Origin: Ifrita kowaldi
Lineage: Eukaryota > Chordata > Aves > Passeriformes > Cinclosomatidae
Reading direction: 5' to 3'
Assembly: GCA_013398055.1 (NCBI GenBank)
Contig: VZRS01006707.1
Coordinates: forward strand, 1 to 64,000
DNA length: 64,000 nucleotides
Position numbers and translations under genes: made by a program. The notes beneath the pieces are model-generated. The model did not search any database. It was given only the letters and a program-made list of their open reading frames with translations, and was not told the DNA's origin. Below are positions 24,636-36,769 of this stretch, in pieces. Every line of letters starts with the position of its first letter. Position 1 is the first letter of the stretch.

Positions 24636-24935
24636 CCAGCTCATGTCCAGGCTCTCACCCACCAGTACCCCCAAGTCCTTCTCAGCAGGGCTGCTCTCGA
24701 TCAGTTTATCCCCCACCTGAATTGATACTGGGGGTTGTCCTGACCCAGGTGCAGCACCTTGACTTGATCTTTTTCAGCTGCATGAGATTCCTGTGGGCCC
24801 AATTCTCAAGTTTTTCCAGGTCCCTCTGTTGTTCAGGTGTCTCAACTGCACCACTCAGGCTGTTGCCATCTACAAATCTGCTGAGGGTGATTCCTTTGTC
24901 TATGTCATTAATAAAGATAAATAACAATGGCCTTA
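24636..24935 (-). mobile_element. Old CR1 LINE, right part (minus strand)
   Basis: This continues the interrupted antisense CR1. CCAGCTCATGTCCAG is followed by CACCCACCAGTACCCCCAAG, CTTCTCAGCAGGGCTGCTCT, CCCAGGTGCAGCACCTTGAC and a CTATGTCATTAATAAAGAT block. On the minus strand this encodes the RT C-terminal side (LFIFINDIDKGI, FVDGNSLSGA, LEKLENWAHRNLMQ), corresponding to the CR1 'FADDTKL' region but with stops and substitutions. The right edge fades at about 24,935, where homology to the CR1 consensus can no longer be followed by eye. Confidence 0.88.
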
Positions 24936-26320
24936 AAAGAATGCAAAAGTCAACACGAGATTGAATTTCATTCCCTGGAACTCTTCAGGGGATACTGTCC
25001 TTGCTCAGAATCCTTGCTATTTAATTTTAAAAGATACCAAAAGGAAAGAAGAGGTTTTCATTACTAGTGCAATGTCAATAAACAGATTATTCTCAACGCT
25101 TCGCATACTCACAGACTATTAGCACTGACTGCTTAAAACTTTTTATTAATGACATATACAGAATTTTTAAGAATTCCATGTCAACCCATAGCCCTCTGTG
25201 CTCCCATTTTATATAGTTGTCATCCCAGAAAATGCCAGTGGTATTTCTCTGGGTGTTCTTTCTATACTATTTGTCTCTTTATGCATACAGTTAAAAAGAT
25301 GGACAAATTGTTGGAATAGGTAAATTGTGAGATGGCACCCGTGCTGAAGCAGCTGAAAATGGGATAACCCAAGAGGATAATTCATGTACTGAAGCAGGAG
25401 CAGATGTCAAAAGAGACAGCTTCTCTAGTTTGTTTGGATGATGATTCCCCAGCGTGTACTGACAGAGCAAGATTGTCAGACAGCCTGTTTGTGAAGTTCA
25501 GTGTTGCCTGTCTTAATCGTTCTTTACAGAGAGGTGACATTTTGTTGCAGGCAATTGTAGAGTGAAATTTTTGTGAATTGTTTAAAGTAAACCAAAACTG
25601 TCCTACCAAGCGGCATTCTTTGCAAATGAAAAAGTCCAGTGGAAACAACTGCCATTTTGACTTCTTTAAATTGGATGGGCTGTCCCATCTGTGCACTATG
25701 CACAAAGAGATGTTCTGTTCACTTCCTCTGGTATCCAGACCAGGACAATTCAAGTGACAATGGTCACAAGGAAGACTTTTTTAGACAGAGTGTTCGGTTA
25801 ACTGAGTAATTTAGGAAGTATTATGCATCTGCTACATCTAGGGACACAGGCTTGTTTGTGATGCAGCTTGTGTTATGATACAGTTTGAGAGGAAAAGGTA
25901 ATGAGAAATCTGAAGAATCTGGGGCATTTAGTAGTGTGTGCAAAACACAGTTCTACCTGGCTGCTCTTGTTTGGTAACCATATTTTCAACTTTCTGCTGT
26001 CTCGTGTAAGTAAANCTGATGTTAACGTGTTAAAAGGATTGAAGTTACCCCTCAGGTTTTGTGAATCCCAATGATATTAAGGATGAAGGGTCTTAGGATC
26101 AAGGATTAGGTCCCTAGCAGCAAACTAAGGAACAGAGAACACTCCCCCCCAGAAGAATAAGAAAATACGTTTTGTAAAACCCTGTCTTCACAGACAGAAA
26201 TTTAGGTTTTAAGCCAACCTGACATGGCATATATGCCTACTCACCTCCCATAAATTATTTTCTTGAAATTTAGCTACCTAACTCTTCAATTGACTCTTTC
26301 AGTAATTGTCTTGCTAAAAT

Positions 26321-26700
26321 ACATTGCCTCATATTTTTTCACCTCCTGTTTAATCTACAGAGTATTCTGCTCCCCATTTCCCTTCCCCTTTATCCCAATT
26401 TCCTGAAGGCCATAAACCACTGACGATGACTTCAAGTTTCTTCCTTTTCATTTGAAATCTTTGTCTTTTACATGACTAAGATTCTTCATGTTCAAATTGT
26501 TGAATTCTTCTCTCCTCCTGTTTCTGGTTTCCTGTTACTAGTGTGCTTTCTATTTCATTTCTCCTTCCATGCACTCCTCCCATTATCCTTCGTGTGAGAT
26601 TTTTCCATGTCCTTGAAACAACCTTCTGCCTCCACTGAGCCAATAATCAAGACCCTCCCCTTTCAAATCCATCCTTAACTCACATTATTGCTTTTCACCT
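26321..26700. other. Pyrimidine-rich (plus strand) stretch
   Basis: For roughly 380 bp the plus strand is strongly biased to C and T, with many TCCTCC, TTTCCTT and CTTCC words and few G residues. It is not a simple repeat. No open frame of note exists on either strand. It could be an old untranslated or intronic segment; the cause is unknown. Confidence 0.5.
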
Positions 26701-29518
26701 GCCAGTGACCATTCCTCTATGTCATGGACTAGTAGACCTCTAACCAAGGAAATATAACAAAACCAGAAAAAGACAAATTAAAACACAAGACTTGCAAATG
26801 TTATCATCTGTTATCATTAAATACTAACTCTCCTGCTCAGCATGATATGCCCTTCATTTTTGCATTTTCTCTCTTTAGGATGATGGAAGTAAGTAGGCAT
26901 TGCCTTGTATTTCTTCTTTTGTTTTTGTCTCTAAAAATGATCAATCAATGTTGATATCAAGGTTTATACTAGCACCATATCAAGGCCTTGAGCTGAAAAA
27001 CCCTGAGGTCAAGAACTTTGTGGTGCTATATCATTACTAAGTAAGATATGTATTTCATTCAATATACAAATAATAGTAGCAGACTGAATGAAAAGACCTT
27101 CAGAGGTTAAACTTAATGTTAGTAGGAAATCTGTGAAAACACAGGTGTTTTAACTACTGGTGTTTTTGTGCCAGCCATGACATATGGAGCAGACACCAAG
27201 GAGATGGAACTGAAGACTATTGTTAGAATACATCAGTATCATCTTGCATTTTGAGCACTGCAATCTAATTAACTAATCAAATTTATATCAGTATATGCAT
27301 GCTTATGCGTAAATATATGATGAAACAACCACATATTTTTAAAAGATGGCATATTTCTATTTGCACTTAATTTTGCACTTCCCAGAAATTTTCTGTCTTT
27401 TCATATTGCCTTATGGTGTGTTGCTTGACTCCTGTTCTCTGTAAGTGTGAAAAGTCAGGAGGAGAGTTCACAGCAGGTTGATGGCCTGGAGATTAAAAGT
27501 CTGTCTAAGGACATTTCAAAGTTGTAAAGGTATTATTCTCACATGTACTTATTTCTTGGTGGGTGTGAACAACAGCTACTCACCAAGCTGCTGTAGTGTG
27601 AAATAGTTTCCTGTGAAATGATGTGCAGACATATGCAGAAAGCCACATGTACAGCACATGCACAGACTCATCCCTGACTTATGATTAGCGAGATTCTTGC
27701 TGATAACTGAGTTAGGAATGACCAGTGGGGCATCCAATGTTTTAATTACCCAGACTACTCTGTGGATTTCCCATATTTACCAAACTAAAAGCATGATCTT
27801 GTCCTGATGCTTTGAGATTAACACACTGGAAATGACCTTGACTTCTCAGCAGTCATTCTCTATTACTAGGCCAACTGCAGACTGAGATTTTGCCATGTGC
27901 ATGGACATCCTCTATACATTCCTTTGTTTGTCAATGCCTGGGATAAATTATTCCCATGCTCTGAAAAAGTAAGTTTTATTCTACTAAATATTAAAAATCA
28001 TTCTTGGTCAACCTAAATACGTCAACTAAGTTAAACAAAAGGACATTAAGTCTTTCAAGCAATTTTCGAAACCTGGACAATAATTTGGTTGTAATATTTT
28101 ATATCTTGCTATTATAGGGATGAATATATAATATAGTGGAACTGCTACTATTAATAATTTGCTTTTATTTTTTTTAAGACAGTGAATAGGACACCAGAGC
28201 AAGTAGACCCAAGGCTTCTGACAAAGCCTGATCAATCACAGATGCCCAGGGTGCCTGTGACCAGAATGAGGGGCCTTTTCAACATGCACAAAAGTGAGCT
28301 CTTCCTGTCCTACTGCTGTATGCCAGCACAGCCACACCTTTCTGGTGGGCCAAAAATTAGTGTGATGCATGCCAGAAATGACAATAAGAAATGAAAAGGC
28401 CATATGGAGCCATTGCTGCCTGCCAGTCATTGCAGTAGGTGGCAACTGGGACAGGAGACGTATTGGAAAGGGCTCCATGCATTAGGGTACTGAAAGAGTA
28501 ATGCAAAACCTGGATGTGATTCCTGGCATAATTTAAATTATTTCCCTCTTAATGTTACTTTGCTCAGTTTTATCATATTTATTATGCTTATAGGTTTATA
28601 TTAAGGATATAATGAGTTTTGCTCTGGAAACAGAACTTGGTTTTGCCACAACTGGTAGGTTGTGGAATTTTCTTGGAATAACATTTGGTGGATATTTACT
28701 AACCTATGCATATACTTCAGTTACCTGAAAGTCAGACACTGAGTCACAAATAATTGTGTAGACTTTCTCCGAAGCCATTGAAGAGAGCTAGATGACTACA
28801 GGAGAGGAATCCTTCTGTCCTAACAGAAGCAGATTGGGTAAGTCATACTTTAGTGGGGTTCATCTCACTCCAAAATACTTGTCCTAGAGACCAGGTGAAA
28901 CATGCCCTGGAAAAGCTGGATTCTCTCCAATTACTAGAGTGACTGATTAGATGTGGCTAATGCTCAGAGGAGATTAATCCAACTCCTAGTAAATACTTTA
29001 TAATCAGGAACTTAGGGGGATGTCTCAGAATTGTGAGGTCTTTTGAGATAATTCTTGGTTATTATGCATAAAGAAAAAATTCAGAAATACCATGTAGGAG
29101 CTAATGAGATTTAAATGGAAGAAGGTATTGCATACAAATTTATATACTGAACTCAAACTACTCACAGACACATACTATAATTTTGTTGCTTCCATAAGAA
29201 TGCCTTATCTTACACTGAACATAGTTATTATAACCAACAATCTTTGATTTTGATTCCCAGTATACATCTTTTATACTGCTTTGCAGTGCAACTGCCAGAT
29301 TTCTTTATTCTTTTGGGCTAGTAAAATCTTTTCCTACGTAAGAAGTATTTTTCGTGAAGATATACTGCATATTCCCTGTCCCACTCTCCCTCCCCCTTCT
29401 CATACCTGATCCACTTCCTTTCATTAGCAGAAAATAAAAATAAAAGTTTGATAACTGTTGTCTTGAATACTAAAGAGTTTAGCCATAATTTCTGCATCAG
29501 TTAAAATGCTAAATATAT

Positions 29519-29550
29519 ATGCTTCTAAATACACATGCTTCTAAATACAC
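29519..29550. repeat. 16-bp perfect tandem duplication
   Basis: ATGCTTCTAAATACAC occurs twice back to back (29,519-29,534 and 29,535-29,550). The copies are identical, which suggests a recent slippage duplication. Confidence 0.95.
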
Positions 29551-30708
29551 AAATGTGATGAAAATACTCAGTGTTTTAGTTGTTTCCTCAAGCACCTGAC
29601 GAGGTCTTTCTTGAAGATTTTATGCAGGAAGACCTCTATGCATGAAGCAAATCACAAATCATTTCACTCGACACAATTTTACTCTACATGAGTACTGTAC
29701 TGTTCCACACTTGCTTGCCAGATGTCCCACCTCAAGCTCTAACCTCACACCTTGTCCTCTGCAGATCAACTCCTGCAGAACAAGCTGAGTTTCCACATTT
29801 TAGGAGATCACGCTGAGAGCAAAGAACTGTTCAATTTGAATAAGGCTGCCAGCCTGTGACACTAAAAAGAAACTATTCCTGGTTGTTCAGCTGTAGCCTA
29901 GATTAAGACAAGGAAGATACAAACCTAATAGAGAAGACTGAAGTTATTACATGACGTTCAGCAACCTCCAGGTGAATAGCCCCATCCATGGCTCATCCCC
30001 AAAAGACCCAGACTGCAAAGAAGGCAAGCATGTCTCAGAACAAGGCTTGTGCTGGAAACATTCCCAGGAAGAACAATTATTTATCATGTGGCCCAGGTAA
30101 AACAACTACCTGTAACTTAAATGGTTATTTTTCATTTTAAAGTTATATTAAGTTATTGGCACCCATGCAGTCTTTTATCCGTCCATCTATTTCGCATGTT
30201 TGTTTGCTGATGAGAATTTCCCTAAAGAAAAATAGAAAGAAAAAAAAAAACGTAAAAATTTCCCATTTAGTAAAATTATCATTAAACATGATTGCCATTA
30301 TCTGGGATTAGGAACCATTCTCATAAAAAAATGAATCCCAGAGATATTCATTATGACTCATGTGCTCTCATCATGGTGTCACTATAGAGTTCCATGTCCA
30401 GAGATGTGTGATAGATCTCCCTTCCTGGAAAAGAGAGAGGCTTGTGTTTTTTCTTGCTTCATATTCAGTCTTTGTTTTATTTTAAGCATTAGCAGTGTGT
30501 AATTTGGCCTCATCCTCCTCCAAACTACAAAAAAATTTGTGGACCTGATCATAGGTTACAGGCAGACTGCTGCATTATAAACACCATTTTCATTTGTCTC
30601 ACAGTGACTCAAGAAAGGGTGATGTTACCAATTTTTTAAAGACACTTTATTGGAAGTGTGGGGGCAGGCCTTTCTCTTTCCAGCAACTTGCGAGGTCACT
30701 CTATAGGC

Positions 30709-31005
30709 TCATAAAGTCATAGAGCAATTTAGGAAGAAAATTAATTCAAAAGGCCACCTATCTGGTCCAAACCCCAGCTCAACAGAAGGCTGTTTGCATC
30801 AGGCACCTTGTCTGAGCAAGTCTGAGTATCTCCAAGGATGGAGTTTTGACAGTTTCTCTGGTAACTTGTTCTAGTGTTTGACCCCCTACACAGTGAACCA
30901 TTGTTTCCTGGTATGTCATTTCAGTTTTCTTTGTTGCAACTTGTGCCTGTTGCCCAAGTGCTGCCTCTGTGCACTGCTAAGATCTGTTCTCCAGACTGTG
31001 TGTGG
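30709..31005 (-). mobile_element. CR1 LINE 3' end (minus strand), diverged
   Basis: The left edge has the antisense CR1 tail pattern TCATAAAGTCATAGAGCAATTTAGG. It is followed by TCTGGTCCAAACCCCAGCTC, then a CAAGGATGGAGTTTTGACAG block (consensus 'CCAGGGATGGGG'), TGGTAACTTGTTCTAGTGTT, a GTGAACCATTGTTTCCTGGT block and GTGCCTGTTGCCCAAGTG. This is the standard antisense CR1 order, with many substitutions. It is a 5'-truncated old copy covering the 3' UTR and last ORF2 codons, and it has no coding capacity. The right edge is approximate. Confidence 0.85.
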
Positions 31006-33420
31006 ATGAACCTCTCTGTAGAATGGGTGCAGTGCTGACTGTTTGTGCACTTGCCTCATCTCACAAAATGTGTGACAAATTTCCCCATTTTCAAGAAGGA
31101 GGCGAACATATTAATTTCCCTTCTACTATTTACCACTTTCATAGCTTGCTACAAGTAAAGACTAAGACAGAGGAAACACAAAAACCTTATATATTTCTTT
31201 ATTCATACTACAGAACCTTCATTCATCTGTTGTTCGAATTCTTCATTGTTGAAAACTTTTATTCCAATTAATCTTTTGTTTTCCTCTTCAATATGAGTGG
31301 GCATTTAAGACAAAGTTTTGGATGAATTCAGTAAAATGTTGTATTTCTATGTGTGAAAATTATACAGTTACCAGACAGTTATGGTCTGACACGCACAGTT
31401 TGGACTGGTTGGAACTAAGAGTAAGAAGTATCTTTCTTCTACAAATCACCGTTAGGCTTTGAACAAATAATTAAGAGAGAACAAATAAGACAGAGAGAAC
31501 GGTCTTGGTACCTCTTTCTGATGCATACTCTACATTGTGAGTAAAAGCTATTTGCAGAAGTCTTCTGAACTGAAAGGTTCTGTGAAACATATCAGGCTGT
31601 GAGCATACAGCAGAAACCTTTTCTGTACCTGGTTCCTGAAAAATGAAATGAAAAAAAGAGAAGATGAAGAAAAGAGGAGAGAGAATGAAATGTGGCAGTA
31701 ATTATTTGCCTTCTGAAAACCACGTTTAAATTATGGGTGCAAGATTCTACTCAAGCAAAATCAGTGTTGTTTTAATTATAATTATTTTACAATTTATAGT
31801 TCTTTAATAGTTTTCTAATTAATCAATTTCTATACACAGTTTTGTGCCTCATTGTATGTAAACAGTTGCAGTAACAAAAAAATTTGGTTCTACTATCTGT
31901 AGAGAACACAAAATTAGGCCCTGAAGAGAGTCAGCTCATCGTTATTGAATTAAATTAAGTCTATTGATTAAATGTTCATTTTGTGGTTGGGCTTTTTTGG
32001 AGGCATGAAATAGTCTCATTTAGTCACACTACAGCAGTAAGGGGAAGAATATGTAAGGGAAAGGGAACTGCCTGTTCTATTTAAAACAATTGCTATATAC
32101 ACGTTTTACAGGATAATAATAATAATTGAAAAACAGTCACTCGATTATAAACCAGGAAGAATATTTTTCTCTGATGCTTTGGTGATAAGAATTTCAAAAA
32201 CAACATTTGATTGACTTCTCGGGTTTCTACTGGAGATCTTTTGTCAGTCCTGCCAGTCTCTCCCTTGCTGACACCAAGGTCATTTGAAGGACATGAAGAT
32301 CTGGTGTTCACAGGTCTTTCATGGTTCACATGTAAATGCATATGGTTCACACACAGCATGCTGAGTCCATAGATGTCACTGCAAACAGACTCCTTTAGCA
32401 TCTCCTTTTCTTTTCTCCCACACCTTTTCCTCACCCTCTAATGCTGTTGCTGCGTCTCCTCCCCTCCACTGCCCTATTTTCACAGGGAAAACTGAGTAAT
32501 TAAAATGTGTGTCAAATATTTATTTTCTAACTGAGAACTGCAAGAGAAGCATGTGCTTTTACCTGAATAATCCTTTCTAACAATCCCTGTAGTTCTTAAA
32601 GTCAAAAATGGATTCTTTTGTGGACAGTTTATGTCTACATGTATTGCTAGTAAAATGAGCAGTTCTGTGTCATCTACTAGCTAAACCACACAGTGCAGAA
32701 AGGCATTTTCCTTACAGCTTTGCTGCTGTGGCTGACTTACAAATAACTTTGTTATTGTGGATGTGGAACGGAGAGTGCTAGCTGACCTAGCCTGCTCCAT
32801 AAGGCTAAACCTTCACCAATGATTAGGACAGAAACAATATTCTCAGACCCGTTTGTGAGCAATGGATAATTTGGTCGTAGATCCTTCAGAAGTGCAAAGA
32901 TACTTTTCACCAACAATAGCGATCAGTACCTTTCTTATGTCATTCTATTGTTTAGCCATGTATTGGTCTGTGTCAACACAGATTGACAAAGTCATAGAAT
33001 TTTATGGGACAATGTGAAAACTCATTTGCAAATTTTATTGCAGTTCATCATTGCCTGTATTCACAGTCCAGAGGTCTTCCATTGTGAATAACAATTGGGA
33101 GCAATTTCTGGCTATGGTCAATGTAGGGGTTGAGTCTTCCACCGACAGGTGTTCTTTCCTAATTACTTCCGTCAGTTTCCCTTTATTGCAGGGCTTCATC
33201 ACCCAATGAATGTAGTGTTTCAAAAAATACCAGACCAGATCTATAAGCTCCAGTGTGTGGCATGATAATCAATGCATACTCCTTGAGCCCAAACTCAGTA
33301 AAATGATCTAGTCAAACTTGCAGAACTGATTTCCCAATAAAATAGTTATTATTGCAAATTCAATATTATAAACATAAAAAAATATTGGTGCAGAATTTCA
33401 GGCAAATACAAGTACTTGCC
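31006..33420. other. Non-coding DNA, no gene recognised
   Basis: AT-rich, unique-looking sequence between two CR1 copies. The minus-strand frame at 32093-32434 (113 codons) and the frame at 33035-33223 show no recognisable domain or splice context. A short AAT-repeat run lies at about 32,113-32,125. Confidence 0.5.
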
Positions 33421-34016
33421 AACATTTGTATCAGCAATAGCATGGCCAGCAGGATGAGGGTAGTGATTGTTCCCATGTACTGGGCACTGGTGAGGCTGCA
33501 CCTTGAATCCTGTGTTCAGTTTTGGGCCCTTCACTACAAGAAGGAGAGTGAGGTGCTGGAGAGTGGCCAGAGAAGGACAACAGAGCTGGGGAATAGTCTG
33601 CAGAAGAAGTACTGTGAGAAGTGGCTGAGAGCTGGGGCTGTTTAGCCTGGAGAATAGGAGGCTCAGTGGAGACCTTATCACTCTCTACAACTACCTGAAA
33701 GGAGGTTGTAGCCAGGTGGAGGCTGGCCTCTTTTCCCAACTAAGAAGCGATAGGACAAGAGGAAATGGCCTCAAGTTGCACCAGGGGAGGATTAGATTGA
33801 TTATTAGGAAAAGTTTCTCACTGAAAGAGTGTTCAGGCATCAGAATAGGCTGCCCAGGGAAGTGGTAGAGTCACCACCCCTGTAGGAATTTAAAAGACAT
33901 GTAGATGTGGCATTTAGGGACATGGTTTAAACGTGGACTTGGTGTTGTTACGGTAATGGTTGGACTCAGTGATCTTAAAGGTCTTTTCCAACTAAAATGA
34001 TTCTGTGATTCTATGA
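33421..34016 (+). mobile_element. CR1 LINE 3' end (plus strand), 5'-truncated
   Basis: The copy starts within ORF2 at a TGTATCAGCAATAGCATGGC block and proceeds through GGCACTGGTGAGGCTGCACC, CACTCTCTACAACTACCTGA, the GGAGGTTGTAGCCAGG run and AGGGGAGGATTAGATTG. It ends with TTGGACTCAGTGATCTTAAA, CTTTTCCAACTAAAATG and two terminal octamers (ATTCTGTG, ATTCTATG). The plus-strand frame at 33352-33645 is a broken ORF2 C-terminus; the minus-strand frames here are shadows. It is the same orientation and 3' family as the plus-strand CR1 about 10 kb upstream. Confidence 0.94.
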
Positions 34017-36769
34017 CTTGTAAAAGTGCTGACAAGAGAAGACATGATTCTCATTGGAAGTAATGAAATTTCTGACCCGGTAATCTCACTGTACCATAAA
34101 GCTTGATTCCATTCTAGATCAAGAACCTTGTTTTGCATCACATCTTTGCCCGCTTTGAATCAGAATCATACATATTTTATCAAAAAGAAGAGTGCACTTT
34201 GATTTCTCTTTCTTTTCACACTCCCTGAAGAATCAGCACAGATATCTGTGCAAAACGGATTCTTGCTTGCATTTTGCATTCTAGATTGTCTGAATTCTGT
34301 TGCACTGCATGCAGGTAAATTAGGAACAAAATATGCCTTTCAGGTCTTTTGCCGTTTGTAGTGATACTCAACCCAGAAAGAATATAATTTTTTCTTTTCA
34401 GGTCTGAGATTACATTTGCAGAAATTATATTTATAAATAGCAAGAAATGCCCAGTGCCTTCTTACATAGGGATTGAAGAAATTCAGTTGAGAATTCTTAA
34501 AGAAGAAAAGTCCAGAGAATCATTGTATACCTATTTATCATATTTATCATATTTCCCCAGAACAGAAGTGTAGTTTGACCAAAGCCACAATTACATAACT
34601 CCATTGCTGCGATGACTTTCTTCAGAAGTGCCTTTCTGCGGTGGTATTACTTTAAAAATACTCTCCAGTGACAATTTTCCATTAAAAGTAAAGAGCTGGT
34701 TTTGAGTGATTCCACTCAAAGACAAACATCTCTAAAAGCACAGATTTTATTTATTTTTAGATAGTGCTTCATCATTCTCTTTTTACATCCATTCTCTCTC
34801 TGTGTCTCTTTTTCTCCACAGTAGCATAGAATTTGATCATTATGTACGACAGTTACCAGCAGAAGGATTCAGATAAGAGAAACATAAAGCGCAAGAAATG
34901 TAGAAACCTGTGCCCAGAGCTGCACATCAGCTTTCTGCAGACTTTAACCTTTTTTCTGCTCTATTCACATTTGGCTCCTTCTCCAAAATGGATGGATCTC
35001 ATTGTCTTTTTCTGTCATTTACCTTACCCTTCCTCTTTTTCCTTTAGGTGCTTCCTTAAAGTGCAAAACAACTCCTCAGGCTTTCCTGTTGAATGTTCCC
35101 ATACGAGCTGTGAGGAAAGAATCACGCAGCTGCTGCTAACTTGATCTCAGAGGCAAACATCAGTGCAGCCGATACCAATGAAGGCTTGCAAGTGGAAATG
35201 GATTGAATCAGCAGCAAAACCATGAAAGCAGCAGCCAGTCTCTGTTTTGCAAGTGGTTTTTTAGGACAAAACAAAATTTCTCTGGATCAAGTTCCTATGG
35301 GCCCTTCATTGGTTTTCTGGCAAACTCCGAGATGACCTTCCGTTGGCGAACTTGTGATTCTTGCGCCTGGACCAGACTCTGTTGGTGGGAGAATTCTTTG
35401 CAGAAAGAACACCAAGAAATTAGTTTTTTCTATCAATGTTATTTTCTCTCTTTGCTTTAGACACCAAATAACAGAATGAAAAATCTTTCAGACCCTTCAT
35501 TTGATTCAGTTGGTAGTTATAGAAGTCATCCAAAATCCTTATTGACTGATGCTCTTCCTGATGTAAACAGGATGTCTCATTCATTGTGCTATTACTGTAC
35601 CTGTATATTTCTGACCATGTTCCTTGTACCTCAGCATCTCACAACTGTGTTAGCCAAATGTTAACCAGATGAAAGGCCAAATTGGTCTGGAAGATTCAAA
35701 AAGCACAGTTCATGACTATAATCTCACTATAACTGCAGTGAATTCAAACACACCATATTTTTCTAATGGTATCCCAGAAACAATCCAAATGTCAGCACTA
35801 TTATACGAATTTGTAATATTTTTTACACACACGTTTACACACATGCACATACTCTCTCCTCTCTTTTTGGGCATACATCCAACAGAACAATATGTGTCAC
35901 TGAAGTTTAGAGGCATTCCCTTTATTCTACTTTCTGGCAGTCTCACCCATGAATCACAGACACAGTTACCGATGGGACAGATAGATCCTCCAGAGTGCAA
36001 ACCCCTGCTTCAAACTTGGTCTCCTTTAAATTAGCTGGCAGATACAAAGATTTTTGGCAAAAAAAATGTTAGATGTTGAAATATTTGTAATTGGAAAATG
36101 GGGTGTTTGTACACATTTTGGAGAATGACTTTGTTAAAATGTTGCACTGCAACATTTTTCTGTCCAGTGTATTTCTATTTTTGGTACCAAACCCAGCTTT
36201 TCAGAAACGAGTCTTCATTTCAACTAGTGAAATCAATTATTCATGGACTTTTATTGCATAGTGAAGTTTTCTGGCTGTTTGGGCCCAGTGCCCATCTGCC
36301 TGTGCTCCCGCATTTCAATTTTTGCTCATTCGCTTCCATAGATCTGTGGTCCTTAGAAGGAGCACATTTTGAAAACAAGGAGTTATTTACTGCAAAGAGT
36401 TAAAACAGCAAACAAAGCCAGCCTAGGAGGTTGCATACCACACTGCCCTTCCCAGTTCAAAAAAAAAGGGGGATTTGCTACATGAAGGATCCCTTTGGGG
36501 GACCTGCTGGCTTGCATAGGTGTTGACTGGGTGAATATAAAGAACTTTGGGGCAGCATACAGAGGAGGAGTTGATGCTGGTTTGAAGTCGATGGACTGCC
36601 TGTTGGGACAGGGTAGGTGACACCTCCTCCCACCACTGGCAGCCTTACTGGCATGGCAACGAACTCGTCCTTTTTATGCCAGAAGCCATGATCTCATATT
36701 TGTTAGGTATTGGAAGCAGTCAAAGTCAAAAACACTCCTACAGTTTTGAGGACGCGAGAATATTATTCT
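34017..36769. other. Non-coding DNA, no gene recognised
   Basis: AT-rich DNA with several 60-120 codon frames (34833-35144, 35203-35460, 35669-36034 plus and its opposite-strand shadow). None resembles a known family. No repeat element was recognised. The peptides are serine- and hydrophobic-rich in the way expected from translated AT-rich DNA. Confidence 0.5.

Larger units (their letters stand above)
24936..30708. other. Non-coding DNA, no gene recognised
   Basis: Unique-looking AT-rich sequence. One undetermined base (N) lies at 26015. A pyrimidine-rich stretch lies at about 26.32-26.70 kb and a 16-bp tandem duplication at 29,519-29,550, both listed separately. An acceptor-like pyrimidine tract ending TTTTAAGACAG (about 28,150-28,183) precedes an open frame to 28,394, but the peptide is unrecognised and no donor follows. 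Confidence 0.5.

Noticed and set aside
28150..28394. Acceptor-like pyrimidine tract followed by an open frame
   Set aside because: The peptide is unrecognised, there is no donor at the end, and an opposite-strand frame overlaps. T-rich tracts ending in AG are common in this DNA.
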